A stretch of DNA of 62,788 bases. Origin: Neolentinus lepideus HHB14362 ss-1. Its lineage: Eukaryota > Basidiomycota > Agaricomycetes > Gloeophyllales > Gloeophyllaceae. The notes under the pieces are model-generated. The model was not told where the DNA came from. It searched no databases and saw only the letters and a list, made by a program, of their open reading frames with translations. The stretch lies in contig KV425607.1 of the NCBI GenBank assembly GCA_001632425.1, positions 1-62,788 of the forward strand, read 5' to 3'. The position numbers and the translations under genes are program-made. Every line of letters begins with the position of its first letter. Position 1 is the stretch's first letter. This document shows, one piece after another, positions 9,569 through 20,246 of this stretch.

Positions 9569-12500
9569 TCAAGAAGAGGCCTTATTGCTCCTCGCTGCCA
9601 CCAAGAAAGCCTCCGATGCTGGTCTCTCTTCCAGACGACGATCACCCCTATCGCCCAAGGAGCTCTGATTCGCGATGTTGGCTCGAGCGGGCCCAACCTT
9701 CGCTTCCAAGACGTTGCTTCTAATCTCCATGCGTGGCATGGAGGGCACCACATTACCTGACGAGCTCTGATTCGCCATGAGATCACCACTGCGTTATCTA
9801 TACGGGCAGCGTGCCAAACTCACCTGGTTGGCTCGAGCGGGACCATCCATGACGTTGCTTTTAATCTCCATGCGCGGCATGGAGGATACCACATCACCTG
9901 ACGAACACTGATTCAAAATTAGGTCACTGATGCGTTATATATATGGGAAGCGCGCCAAACTCACCTTGTTGGCTCGAGCGCGACCGTCCACGCCTTCCAA
10001 GACGTTGCTCATGCGCGACATGGAGGGCACTACATCGCCCGACAAGCCCTGATTTGCGATGAGATCACCGATTCGCTATATATATGGGCAGCCCGCCAAA
10101 CTCACCTTGTTGGCTCGAGCCGGACCATCCATCGCTTTCGAGACGTTGCTTGTAATTTCCATGCGTGGCATGGAGGGCACCACATTGCCAGACGAGCTCT
10201 TATTCGCCATGAGACCACCGATGCATTATATATACGGCCAGCGTGCCAAATTCACCTTGTTGGCTCGAGCCGGACCATCCATCGCTTCCAAGACGTTGCT
10301 TTTAATCTCCACGCGTGGCATGGAGGGCACTACATTGCTTGGCGAGCTCTGGTTCGCGATGAGATCACCGATGCGTTATATACACGGGCAGCGTGCCAAA
10401 CTCACCTTGTTGGCTCGAGCCGGACCATCCATCGCTTCCAAGACGTTGCTTTTAATCTCCACGCGTGGCATGGAGGGCACCACATCGCTTGATGAGCTCT
10501 GATTCGCCGTGATACCACCGGTGCGTTATACATACAGGCAGCGCGCCAAACTCACCTTGCGAGCGGGACCATCCATTACTTTCGAGACGTTGCATTTAAC
10601 CTCCATGCGTGGCATAGAGGGGACCACACCGCCTGACGAGCTCTGATTCACGACTAGATCTCCGATGCGTTATATACACGGGTAGCGTGCCAAACTCACC
10701 TTGTTGGCTCGAGCGGGACCATCCAGCGCTTCCAAGACGTTGCTTACAATCTCCGTGCGTGGCATGGAGGGCACCACATGGCTGCCGTACGTGTAAAGAG
10801 TCTGTCCCAGAGAGCCAGAGCGGTGTTGAACTAGCAAAACAAATGTCGGTCTGACCGTGCACCTCCAACTGGGGACGTACCTCCTATCAGGCTGGTCTTC
10901 GGGTCGGACTGCGACTGCTATAGAAGATTTTGCCATGAGTAAGAGAAAGGTAGATATCACCACATACCTCAGTGGCACCCTCCTTCATGATGAAGGATTG
11001 GATTGTTAACTGCCCTTTCTAGACCGGAGTGAGCATGCATTTACAAGAGGAGTTGCGACTGAGTACATATTGAGAGCTGCTTTCAGGACATATTTAGTGG
11101 ATCATTACAACGCAAAGAGCACGACGCACCTTTTGCCTCTAAATAAACCCGAATCGGATGACAAGGTAATGGTAAGTTACAACACCCGCAACAACAGTAC
11201 TCCAATTGACGAACCCGAGTTCGTATTCGACATGGAGGTAATAGACCTTGAGACAAGACCTGTGGCTATCATTAGCACCTCCTTAATCAACAGTCTAAGC
11301 CATGTAAACACTCCAACATACTGAGCGGGATCTGGATATCTGAGAAGCACGATCTTTTCAATGTTTGCTGATCTCGGTGAATCCTGTCGCTCGAAGTCGG
11401 TGGATGAACGGCTTCCTGTCTCTTGACCCTTATTGATCTTTATGAAACCAAGATCAAGCTTAAATATAGAGTGAATAATCGGAAGGTTATATAGAGGAGA
11501 ACAGAGATTTACCAAAGCTGAACAAAACTGTGACGGGATGAGTGAGAGAATACACGAAGAGAGAAACACTCTTAGCCTTACAACATCTTCATCTACAATG
11601 TTATCTTGCAGAGAGCCGATGATGGCTTTGAAATCGGCGTCGCATCCATCGCTGTCAAATGAGAGGGAACTAAGCGGAGATGCCGTCCTCATCCTGAATT
11701 ATTCAGTTAGAAAATATCTAGAAATTTGGGAAATGCTGTACAACTCTTTCTTCAAGTAGCTGGACAAGGCAACTTAGATATAATGCTACTACGCAGCGAA
11801 CAAGGACATACCTGCGTATTTTCTCATATATGTCCATGACAGTCGGCTTATGTAGGTTAAAGAGGTCCTAGAATTCCCGATGAATGGCTATAAGCAATCG
11901 TACATCAGTGTTCGCAAACCTTGACCCCTCTTCCAGCGACCGCATCTGATATTTGTTTCGCGTGCATCTAAAATTACTGCATAAACATTGTGAAATCGAC
12001 AATTGAGTTTCGAGTCACCTTGAATATTTGGCCGTCGACAAGGGCAATACTCTGTCTGCTCAAGTCCTTCCTAAAAGAGCAGGCAAGCCTTGTTGTAAAG
12101 GTTTCGTACAACTCTTCGTACAACTCCCAGTGCAAGTGGTTATCTTCTTTCTTTATTGCGCTACCCGGTTCTGATCTGTACAATCCATGAGCAGAAGGGT
12201 CAACCTATGGCGCTGCTAGCATACGTGGGCAGCGGCAATAGGTCGTCATGGTATGCAACGGCTTCTTCCATATACCACAAGCTCGAATCCCGAACATAAG
12301 TGGACAGGGTAATCTGGATTGCGTTGTGAATTACGGCCTAGTTGATAGTCGTGTCGCTCACTGTAGTCCCATTCTGACCATTGGTGAGGTTCCACAGGAG
12401 GTGAGAAGATGGTACACCGATACTGTTCACACAGTAAGTCAGATTATTCGACTAATCCCATCCCAAAATAATATCACCTGTATTGTCCCTGTTTCTGATT

Positions 12501-13487
12501 TTCTTGAATAATGAACTCATGGGGACGATTCCGATTGCCTTCCACAGCACCTCCATCTTGGGCAGGATACTGCGTGCTAGCATATGATCCGTGCCGCACA
12601 TTCTGCAGGACGAATGTCCCGTTAGAGCGATATTTTCTGAACCACTGATGGATATTGAAATCAGGCTCTTGCGCCCAAGCGCAAGTGAAGGTGCACGAAC
12701 GGACCTTGGCCCCGTCATCACGGTTATCGTAGGAAGTACTGAGAGGCTCAGTGTTATCTGAATTCTTCAAAAATGCGACGCTCTTGTACATCACATTCGT
12801 GATGATGTAGATGGGAAACTTAACTAGCCTCCAGCGGCTGCTATCGGTGTTCTCTGCACTCAGAGTTACCTACCAATACAAGGAAAGACATGTTAGTACA
12901 GGATCAAAGCGTGATGGAGTGTACGGACGAGGCTGTTCTCATTTTTCTTGTCTATGGACCAGAACAAATTCGACTCGCGCGTTTGATCTGCAGGCGAAAT
13001 CCTATGGTATGCTAAGTTCAGACTGATCATGAGTGATTCAAAGTCGAGCATACCAATATGACATCTCACTCGTTCCTGAAGACTCAGGCTCTGCGCGACG
13101 AATCTTCCATCTGGGGTATACGTTCCGCTGATAATGATCGGTTATAATTACTCCCTTTTGACCAGTCTGTACAGTGCAAAGCATTCTCTTCTTATCGATC
13201 CAAGTGTATATAGCGTATTTGTCGCCACCAGAACCCTTGATCATCCACTGCCGTCCTATAGGTTCGGTGAAACAACTGGCAGCGCACAATCAGATACGCA
13301 CCTTCATCCCGATCTCTCCAACGGCATGATCATGGCTGGAATCTTCTACCGGAGTCATCGATGACTCAATGAGCATTCGGAGGGGACTCGAATCCTCGGC
13401 CGAGCTACATGCAGCTGCATCACCGGTCGCGATGTTAACAATCTGGTAGCAACCATCATCGACGGTGTATCCCGACGCAGGGTCCAT
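9569..13487 (-). CDS. 27-exon gene: two I66-like beta-trefoils, unknown middle, tandem exon-repeat C-terminus
   Basis: Following splice sites and frame gives 27 exons and 834 residues. Exons (5' to 3'): 13302-13487, 13054-13247, 12929-13001, 12705-12869, 12478-12644, 12362-12422, 12225-12313, 12019-12175, 11920-11967, 11812-11867, 11745-11759, 11570-11693, 11513-11527, 11322-11458, 11201-11259, 11130-11138, 11045-11079, 10968-10982, 10881-10917, 10700-10830, 10556-10642, 10406-10498, 10256-10348, 10106-10198, 9965-10048, 9824-9907, 9569-9766. Residues about 12-300 hold two beta-trefoils with the same introns as the neighbouring I66-like gene (G.K|W, Y|I and T|ITL junctions). Residues about 301-560 are mostly helical and not recognised. 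About 560-800 are eight copies of a repeat containing VVPSMPR.EI.SNVLEA. Tiny exons 13-18 are the least certain; the gene could instead be two (13487-11041 and 10988-9569). No function is assigned. Confidence 0.6.
9660..10800 (-). repeat. Tandem array of ~150-bp exon+intron modules (8 copies)
   Basis: Each full module is a 93-nt exon (phase 0 at both ends) followed by a 57-nt intron from GTGAGTTTGGCACG to a TCAG-type end. Exons are at 10700-10830 (3' part), 10556-10642, 10406-10498, 10256-10348, 10106-10198, 9965-10048, 9824-9907 and the first part of 9569-9766. Six internal introns (9767-9823, 9908-9964, 10049-10105, 10199-10255, 10349-10405, 10499-10555) and 10643-10699 are all exactly 57 nt. 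Exon length differs between copies only by multiples of three (93, 87, 84). One intron end (10199-10200) reads AATAAG rather than AATCAG. In the last module the intron is reduced to a 12-nt remnant read as codons. Confidence 0.85.
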
Positions 13488-13900
13488 TTCATGCAGTCGT
13501 CCCAAAGTGTCTGTTGTTCACGGATTTTGGAGAGAGTGCACAGATATCCGCCACGTCTGAGCGACTTAAGTACGATGCATTGACCTGCCTTGCCTCCACC
13601 TCGTGCGGGGCAATCTGGGGTCCAGATAAGCAGGCAAGGAACTGAAGCCGCATGGGATTCTTGAGACTTGGTACGATGCACCTTCGAGTCGAGCCTGAAT
13701 AGCACGCTGGTAGGATCAGTTATAATTAGTTGGTACAGCTCAGGAGCAGTAGGACAAATCGGTTCTATACGCTCAGTATTTATGCATATGCAACCAATAA
13801 GAGCCAGACAAGGGGGGCCTGATAGAGATGAACTCGGACGGATCTCGGCACCAGGGGAAACCTTCGTCTTCGACTCCTCTTGAGTCTATATGCCCGCCTT
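13488..13900 (-). pseudogene. Possible degenerate third beta-trefoil upstream of the 27-exon gene
   Basis: An open minus-strand frame carries APELYQLIITD, GGYLCTLSK and CMKWTL, which read like half of another I66-type trefoil. It then goes out of frame with the start of the first good trefoil (MDPASGYTVDDGCYQIV, from 13487). No in-frame ATG was found and no intron joins the two frames. It may be a decayed extra domain, a missed 5' exon of the same gene, or chance. Confidence 0.3.
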
Positions 13901-14270
13901 CTCCTTCGCTATTAGGCTCGTTCGCCCCGGGACCACATTTGGCGTTCGTCTGCTGACCCCGCCACAATTAGACGTTCGGTGTTATCGATCCCTCCTGATG
14001 CTAGCGATACATGGAATGATCGCCGAAGGACATAGCTTTACCATATGTTCATTTCATTTCAGAACCGTTGGAAAGGACCTCAGAACTCGAGGACACCCCA
14101 AGTGATGCAACGAATGACAGCCTTTGAGACCATCGGCTTACATGAAACTCTGTTAAGACATGCAGCAAAGCGGGTCACTGTGGCTGATTTAGGCGATGGG
14201 AAGCACGCATTCCTCACCGTATAAATTGCAAGTATAGCAGCGTCAGTAAAACAACCACATCCTCGACAAC

Positions 14271-14835
14271 ATGACCATCTCAACCGGTCGCTATACCCTT
14301 ACCAATGTGCGCTTCCACAATCTGGCGTTCCTGCCCGACCCCAACGACGGGTCGCCAGTCATCGCCAACTTCTCCCAGAACAGTCCTGGAGAGAAAGTGC
14401 GTGCTATGACGACCGCGATAGTAGCATGTTCTCACAGCAGCACAGTGGAATGTAACTGAGCTAGGCAACGGCAATTATACCTTCCAGAATGTCGGGAACG
14501 CCAGCTACGCCAGTGCGGGCCACCGCTCCAAGGTGGGCAACTATGTCGAAGGAAGATCGCAACCACAGCAGTTCAGCGTACAAGAGACTCGAGTGAAAGG
14601 ACAGTACACGTACGTATCTTTGATTTCCCCCACGTGATACCACCCACATTCTTCATCGCAGTATCGCAACTACGGACTCGCGTATCTTCTGGGGTCTATC
14701 TGATAGCGAAACGGATACTCCGGTAAGTAAATCTAAACCATGAGCATAGATATTGTGTTTGAAAAGATGCAGATCTCGCTGGCCGAATCTGCGACAGACG
14801 CCCGCAACTGGTGGATCTTCCAGAAGACCACATAA
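14271..14835 (+). CDS. Single-domain beta-trefoil protein, peptidase inhibitor I66 type
   Basis: Four exons (14271-14397, 14447-14618 approximately, then two short ones ending at TAA 14833-14835) give about 141 residues without signal peptide. The pattern TGRYTLTNV, SPGEK|WNV, GNYTFQNV, QQFSVQETRVKGQYT and DARNWWIF is that of fungal I66 inhibitors such as cospin, which fold as beta-trefoils and inhibit serine peptidases. A cytosolic protein with a defence or regulatory role is likely, but inhibition is inferred from the family. Introns interrupt the same three positions as in both trefoils of the divergent 27-exon gene, whose start is about 780 bp away, so the two loci share an origin. Confidence 0.8.
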
Positions 14836-15166
14836 AGATTTGGCTGTCTAAGTTGCTTCTCAGCTCTACTGTCTGTCAGGGATAGAAAGAATTGGAGAAA
14901 CCATATTTGTGATGTTAGCAGGACAGCGATTAAATGCCAATATCCTTCCCCGTTCGTGATGAGCATGGTTCACGTCGCGTGTGCACCATACAGCTAGCAC
15001 CAGGTTTGCATCTATCGTCAGCGGGGATGCAGACGATTAGCAATATATATAACGTGCTAGTCAGCACTTAACGTAGAGTACACCACTCATCGCCGACGCA
15101 GCGATGGTATCTAATGAACCCCTCTGCACGTGAGCTGGGCTGGTCCCGGGAATCGGGCGAAGAGTG
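14836..15166. other. Convergent intergenic region
   Basis: 3' flanks of the I66-like gene and of the PPR gene. I see nothing else. Confidence 0.4.
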
Positions 15167-17212
15167 CTATGACGATGCAGCAGCAGCGGCCTTGGGTTCA
15201 GACGCTGCCTGTCGCTCAGACTCGGTTGGAACAATATTCCGCAACAACTCGTCCGTCTCCACCTGAGCAGCCGCAGTCGCCTCCGCCTCCTTTCGCTTAG
15301 CCAGCAGCGCCAACCACTCATTCTCCAGATGCGTCCTTGGCTTCTGGGCCCCGCTCTCGGTGCCGTATTGAATGAAGTACTTCAGGTCATCCGACAGCTC
15401 ATACTCACACTCCTGCATCTCGTCCACTGCAACCTTGTAACGCGTATCCCCATTTTCTACACACTTTCGTACGATCGCGTGGTACACCTCAACGGGCGGC
15501 ACCATCCCCTGGCTCTTCATCTCCTCGAGGTAGTAGAATGCGTCCTCATACGTGTCCTGCGTGAGGCACAGTTCGATCAGGCGCTGATACGTGCGCGGCT
15601 GTGGCGCGATCTTGAGCTGCTTCATCTGATCCAGAAGACGGTCGCCAAGCTCGCGGTGACGCAGAAGTACACAGCCGACGAGCAGCTCCTCGAACGTCGT
15701 CCGGTCCGGGCTGATCTCCAGTTGGGGCAAAGCCTGGAAGATACCGATCGCGCGCTGGAACTCGCCGATATCAATTGCGGCCTTGACCAGTGCGTTCACG
15801 ACCATGATGTGTACCTCCCCATCCTGGGAGTGAATGTGGTCGAGGACAGCCCACAGACTGTCGATGCCATCATGCTGAGTGCGTACCCATTCAATGAAAG
15901 GGTCGACGGTTTGGAGGGTGGGCTCAATCCCGCTTTCTTGCATCATGTTGACTGACATAGCCGCCTCTTCAAGTAGGCCCTCTCCGCATAGGGCTTGGAT
16001 GAGGGGCGCAAAATGGTACTCTTTTAGTTGGACATCGGTGGCTTTCAGCACAGAGATGACCGAGGCAGCTAGCCTAGGAAGGTGATGCCGCCCTGCCGTG
16101 TGCAGTACTTCGAGACACAAGCCCTCGTCAGGTTGCACGTTTAATCCGTCGACAACTTTCTCCCAACATTGGATGACGCCATCAGCCTAGGAAGTCATTA
16201 GGACCTGCATACGAAAACGAAAGGATATGCGCACGTATAGTTGATCTGACGAAGAAATCAGGCATTTCACCCATGTGGTGACATTGAGTGAGCGGACCGA
16301 CCGAGCTTCGAAGTGCTCGGCCATCTGACATGCGAGTCGGGGATAGCCCGACTCTGCTGCTAAAACAATTAGTTTCTCAACGGTCGTGACGTTGAGAGGT
16401 GCTTGGCCTGATTCCGCCTGAGCGTAGATCTCCATACACCTTTCAAGGTTATTACCAGCGATGTAGCGTTCTATGAGAATCTCATATGTTTCAGCGTTCG
16501 GAGCGACGCCATTTTCTTTCATCATATCCATAACGGACAAGGAGACTAAAGGGTCTTCCAAGCGGCATATCTGTTACTGAATGAAAGAGTATTCGAGAAG
16601 CAGACTCTGAGAACTCACTCGCATCAGAGTATTATATAGACCGACGTCAGGACGGACACCCATAGCCATCATGTCCTCAAACACCGCGAACGCCTCAGTA
16701 ACCCACGCATCCCAAATGAGCGACCGGAGAAGCAGGGAATATGTTTGCAAGTCAGGCCTGACGCCTTTCTCCTTCATCTCATTACACAAGCGAAACGCGT
16801 TCACAGCAAAGAGCTTGGACATCGTAAGATTGCATGCGGTGAGACTAGTTGGCCCTGGAGGGAGGATGGGTTTAGGCTCGTCCGCCGTACTTGGTTCGCG
16901 AGAGCTTGTGAGGATTGCATCAGCTGTATATCGCCTTCTCTGGAGTGCCAAGGGCGCTAGCAGGCTAATTAGTGTTGAGAGCAACTTGCATAGGTCTGGA
17001 TCACACCTCTCGGAGTCCGCTTTAAATTTTGCCTTACATTCCCAGAGATCACTTGATTTGCTCCCTTTGCCTTCGTTAAAACATGGCGAGAGCACGACGC
17101 CAACATAGCCCCACCCAGCGAGACCGATAGCGAGCAGTGCGTGCAGCGCGAACGCTAACTTTGAAAAGCAGTCCGAGCGTGACCCGTCACAGAATGCGCG
17201 ATATCGTGACAT
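15167..17212 (-). CDS. Pentatricopeptide repeat (PPR) protein, probably mitochondrial
   Basis: Three exon blocks (from about 17212 to about 16618; about 16567 to 16235; about 16187 to 15167) join in frame through two introns of about 50 bp. The protein is a string of PPR motifs: MKEKGVRPDLQTYSLLLRSL, MMAMGVRPDVGLYNTLMR, MKENGVAPNAETYEILIERY, LKIAPQPRTYQRLIELC and others. It ends in an Ala-rich tail. PPR proteins bind organellar RNA and act in its processing or translation, so mitochondria are likely. The start is uncertain: the longest frame begins at 17326, but that overlaps the first exon of the divergent RAD21 gene. I therefore took a later ATG (17212); an even later one or a missed 5' intron is possible. 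Confidence 0.75.
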
Positions 17213-17293
17213 CTCGGCTGGAAACGAACTTTCCACCAGATTGCCACAAGCGCGCTCGACGCGCTGGTTTCTTCTTGTAATATACCCCGAAAC
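17213..17293. promoter_or_regulatory. Very short bidirectional promoter, PPR / RAD21
   Basis: If the chosen starts are right, only about 80 bp separate the two divergent coding regions. The 5' UTRs would then overlap or the PPR start lies further inside. Confidence 0.35.
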
Positions 17294-19668
17294 ATGGTTT
17301 GTTGTCGCTTCTACGACTCGATGCATGCAATCTGACGAGATTTTAGTTCTACTCAGAAGCCATCTTAACCCGTAGAGGGCCGCTGGCCAAGGTGTGGCTG
17401 GCGGCTCACATGGAACGGAAGCTCACGAAAGCTCAGACCCTCCAGACCGATATTGAAGAATCCGTTGGTATGTCACCCCACTCTTATTTATCTGCAATAC
17501 TCATTTGGACTATGCAGAAGCAATTGTCGGCCAGGAGGTGGAGATTATGGCATTGCGATTGAGTGGACAGTTGCTTCTGGGTGTGGTCAGGATCTATAGC
17601 CGAAAGGCGAAATACTTGCTGGATGATTGTAACGAGGCACTTCTCAAAATTAAAATGGTATGTCGGACGGTATTCGCCCGACGGTCTATCCTCTAACGTC
17701 CCCAGGCTTTCCGTCCCGGTCTAGTCGACATGACCGAAGACCAGCTCAACGTGAAGAGCAATGCGATAACGTTGCAAGGAGGAGACGTTGACCTGGACAT
17801 GCTTCTCCCTGATATCAACTGGTACGCCCTAAGAGCCGACATCGTGAAGTGCATAATTCTCATGACGCACTAGGGACATGGACTTCGATGACAATATTCC
17901 TCAGCCGCAAGGCCAACACGTCGCCCGCGAAGCCGATATCACCCTCGCAAATGCCGACGATTTCCAGTTCAATCTTGATGACGGCGGGTACGGCTGGGAC
18001 CTTGGACCGTCCGACGGGATCGGCTCCCAGGACTACGAGGTCGACCTAGGGCTCGACTTCGGCGACGGCGCAAGCAGGATAGAAGGCGATGACAGCATGA
18101 GCGTTGAGATGGGCCGTGACGCTGCCACACATCGCTCAGCGCGTGAGTCCATCGACTCCCGGCTGATAGGTAAGGGCGGTGCGGACTTCGATCTTGACAT
18201 GCTCTCGCAGAGGAGCAGATCAGAACAGCCGTTTGGCGCAGAAGTCGATATGGACTTTGGGCCTGACCTCGGTGGCATGGATATTGACCTTGGGCTTGAC
18301 TTTGGCGATGGCCCCGGAGCCACTAGTGCGGGTGATGTAACGATAGAGGTTGAGCCACAGCAAAGTGACAGAGAGAAGACTCCTGGTTATACTAGGTCTA
18401 TAAGTACGTGACGTTCCTCTATTCCGCAGATGATACATTGACGGACACAAAAGCCTCCCCCTTATCTGAGCCTCCTATGACACCTCCCCCGGACATGGAA
18501 ATTACCGCTGGAGCCGCAGCGGCCGAGGCCCAAGCAGTCAAAGGCAAGCGCAAGCCCAGAGAAAAGAAACAAATCATCGACTCCGTTACCGAACTTATCG
18601 GCGGCCCAGGCCCAGGCGTCGGTCGTGGACGCAATACCGGCCTGGGATCGCAACAAACCAAAGATGTGAGCGCCATCCTCACCGAACAACACTTCCTGCC
18701 AGCTTCGCCTCTCGTCATGCGCCTTCTGGAGATCCGTGAGGACCCGATTTCACACTTTCTCCCAACGAAGGTGACCCCCAACGGGACGTTCTTCTGCGCC
18801 GCACCCCCGGGGATGGCGCCAGAGCTCGCGGAACTGTTCTTGAGGCCGGTGCAGAACCATGGCGCAGGCCCGAAGCGGAGGGGCGCGTCTCCAGAGAAGG
18901 GGCCCAGTAAGAAGGCTAGGATTGAAGGTAGCGTGGCTGGTGACGAGGACGAAGTCGAGCAGGTGAGAAGAGCTGCAAGTCTTGCCCCCAGTATCGCTCT
19001 TGGGAGCGAGGCCCTCGGTGGCCGGGCAAGCGTCGTTCCTGACGTTGCAGGTGATCTCAATTTCGATCTGGGTGACCATACCTTGGGCTTGGACGACTTC
19101 CAGATGCCAGTACCGGAGCTGGGCGAGGCGAACGTGGACCTCGACCGCGCGCGGTCGAAGTCTGCTGCGCCGTCCGAGCTGACGCGGTTGTCACGACTTT
19201 CCACTCCCGCTCTGATGGATGGTGAAGGGGAGGAGACGTATGCGGACGCGGATTGCCCGATCGCGGTGTTCGATTCGCGGTCGCAGGCGCAGGAAGTTGA
19301 TGCGGTTCCGGCTGACAATGAAGGGAAGGGCTACAGTCGGAATACTGTCAAGGCGCTGTCGATTGTTAGGAGGGATCTTCAGCCGGACGAGGAACAGGAG
19401 CAGGAGAAGGTGTTAAGTTTCCGCCAGATGGCTCACAAGGCAAGAGAATTATTTCTATCTCGTGAGATATCGTGCTAACAAGATTGTTTAGGCTACAAGA
19501 CGCGCTGCGGCGTCGTTCTTTTTCGAGCTGCTCGTGCTCGGAACGAGAGACTGCGTCAAGCTGTCGCAGACCGGACCCTTTGAGAACATCGAGGTTCGCG
19601 CGAAGGATAAGTTGTGGGAGCGGCAGCGGCATGCGTCGATGGCGCCCTCCGTTGCATCCGATATATAG
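17294..19668 (+). CDS. RAD21: Cohesin kleisin subunit RAD21/SCC1
   Basis: RAD21 closes the cohesin ring by joining the SMC1 and SMC3 heads, and is cut by separase at anaphase. Seven exons (17294-17296, 17347-17467, 17518-17657, 17706-17821, 17874-18385, 18430-19439, 19492-19668) give 692 residues. The first exon is the ATG alone. The N-terminal kleisin domain reads [20 protein letters not shown] ... [16 protein letters not shown]. The middle is acidic, with repeated [13 protein letters not shown] blocks, and has basic clusters ([10 protein letters not shown]). The last ~60 residues (SFFFELLVL ... [12 protein letters not shown]) form the winged helix that binds SMC1. The last intron (19440-19491) has a GC donor (AAG|GCAAGA) and a TGCTAAC branch site. 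The meiotic paralogue REC8 is the main alternative; the N-terminus favours RAD21. Confidence 0.92.
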
Positions 19669-20246
19669 TGTGATCGCACACCCATATCTTTCTATTTTCC
19701 TAGACCCATATCTTCTAGAGTTATCTATAGTTATTGATTGGTGATGTGATCTTGCTTTGTTTTGTACATGTCGGATGAACACTGCTATTCTACTGTAGCA
19801 TTGTGTCATGTTACGAATTTCCTTAGTATTTACTAGCGAATGTAAGTCCTTGACGTTGGCTCAGTCTTTCATTACTTCCGGCGACGTCTTATGCCACAAA
19901 GGGCCTCGCACTTTGCATGATCTCATATGCCCGGCCGCGGGTACTCCCAAGAATTGTGAGTACTGATATCCACGCCCCAATCCTCCAGAGCTTCAGAACG
20001 ATAAATAGACGCCTCGATTTATTCCTTGCATGAGTCGGCTCATCTTGCAGGATGACGATCCCCAAAGAGTCAGAAATTGAAGTATACAATATCTTCCCGC
20101 TATTCTCTCAGCCTCGCATAGGGAAAAGCCAATCGTGGCAACTCATGTCTCAAGACAACGTTGATTCCCTGACCGACAAGACCAGTATGGATAATAATCG
20201 TAGCTCCTAATAATCCATGCTTAGCCCAAATCTGCTCTGTCTCCCT
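19669..20246. other. Convergent intergenic region
   Basis: 3' flanks of RAD21 and of the oxidoreductase. I see no further gene. Confidence 0.4.

Noticed and set aside
10059..10502. A 147-codon plus-strand open frame across three 150-bp repeat units
   Set aside because: The unit is a multiple of three, so any stop-free frame repeats. Exon-intron signals, codon-sized indels and linkage to the trefoil exons all favour the minus strand.
9660..10700. CRISPR-like array
   Set aside because: The 150-bp units have no short repeat/unique spacer pattern and the DNA is fungal nuclear; they are exon+intron modules.
17213..17326. PPR start at 17326
   Set aside because: It would overlap the first exon of the divergent RAD21 gene; a later ATG is more plausible.
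18419..19318. A 299-codon minus-strand open frame
   Set aside because: Antisense shadow of the RAD21 coding region; low-complexity translation without motifs.
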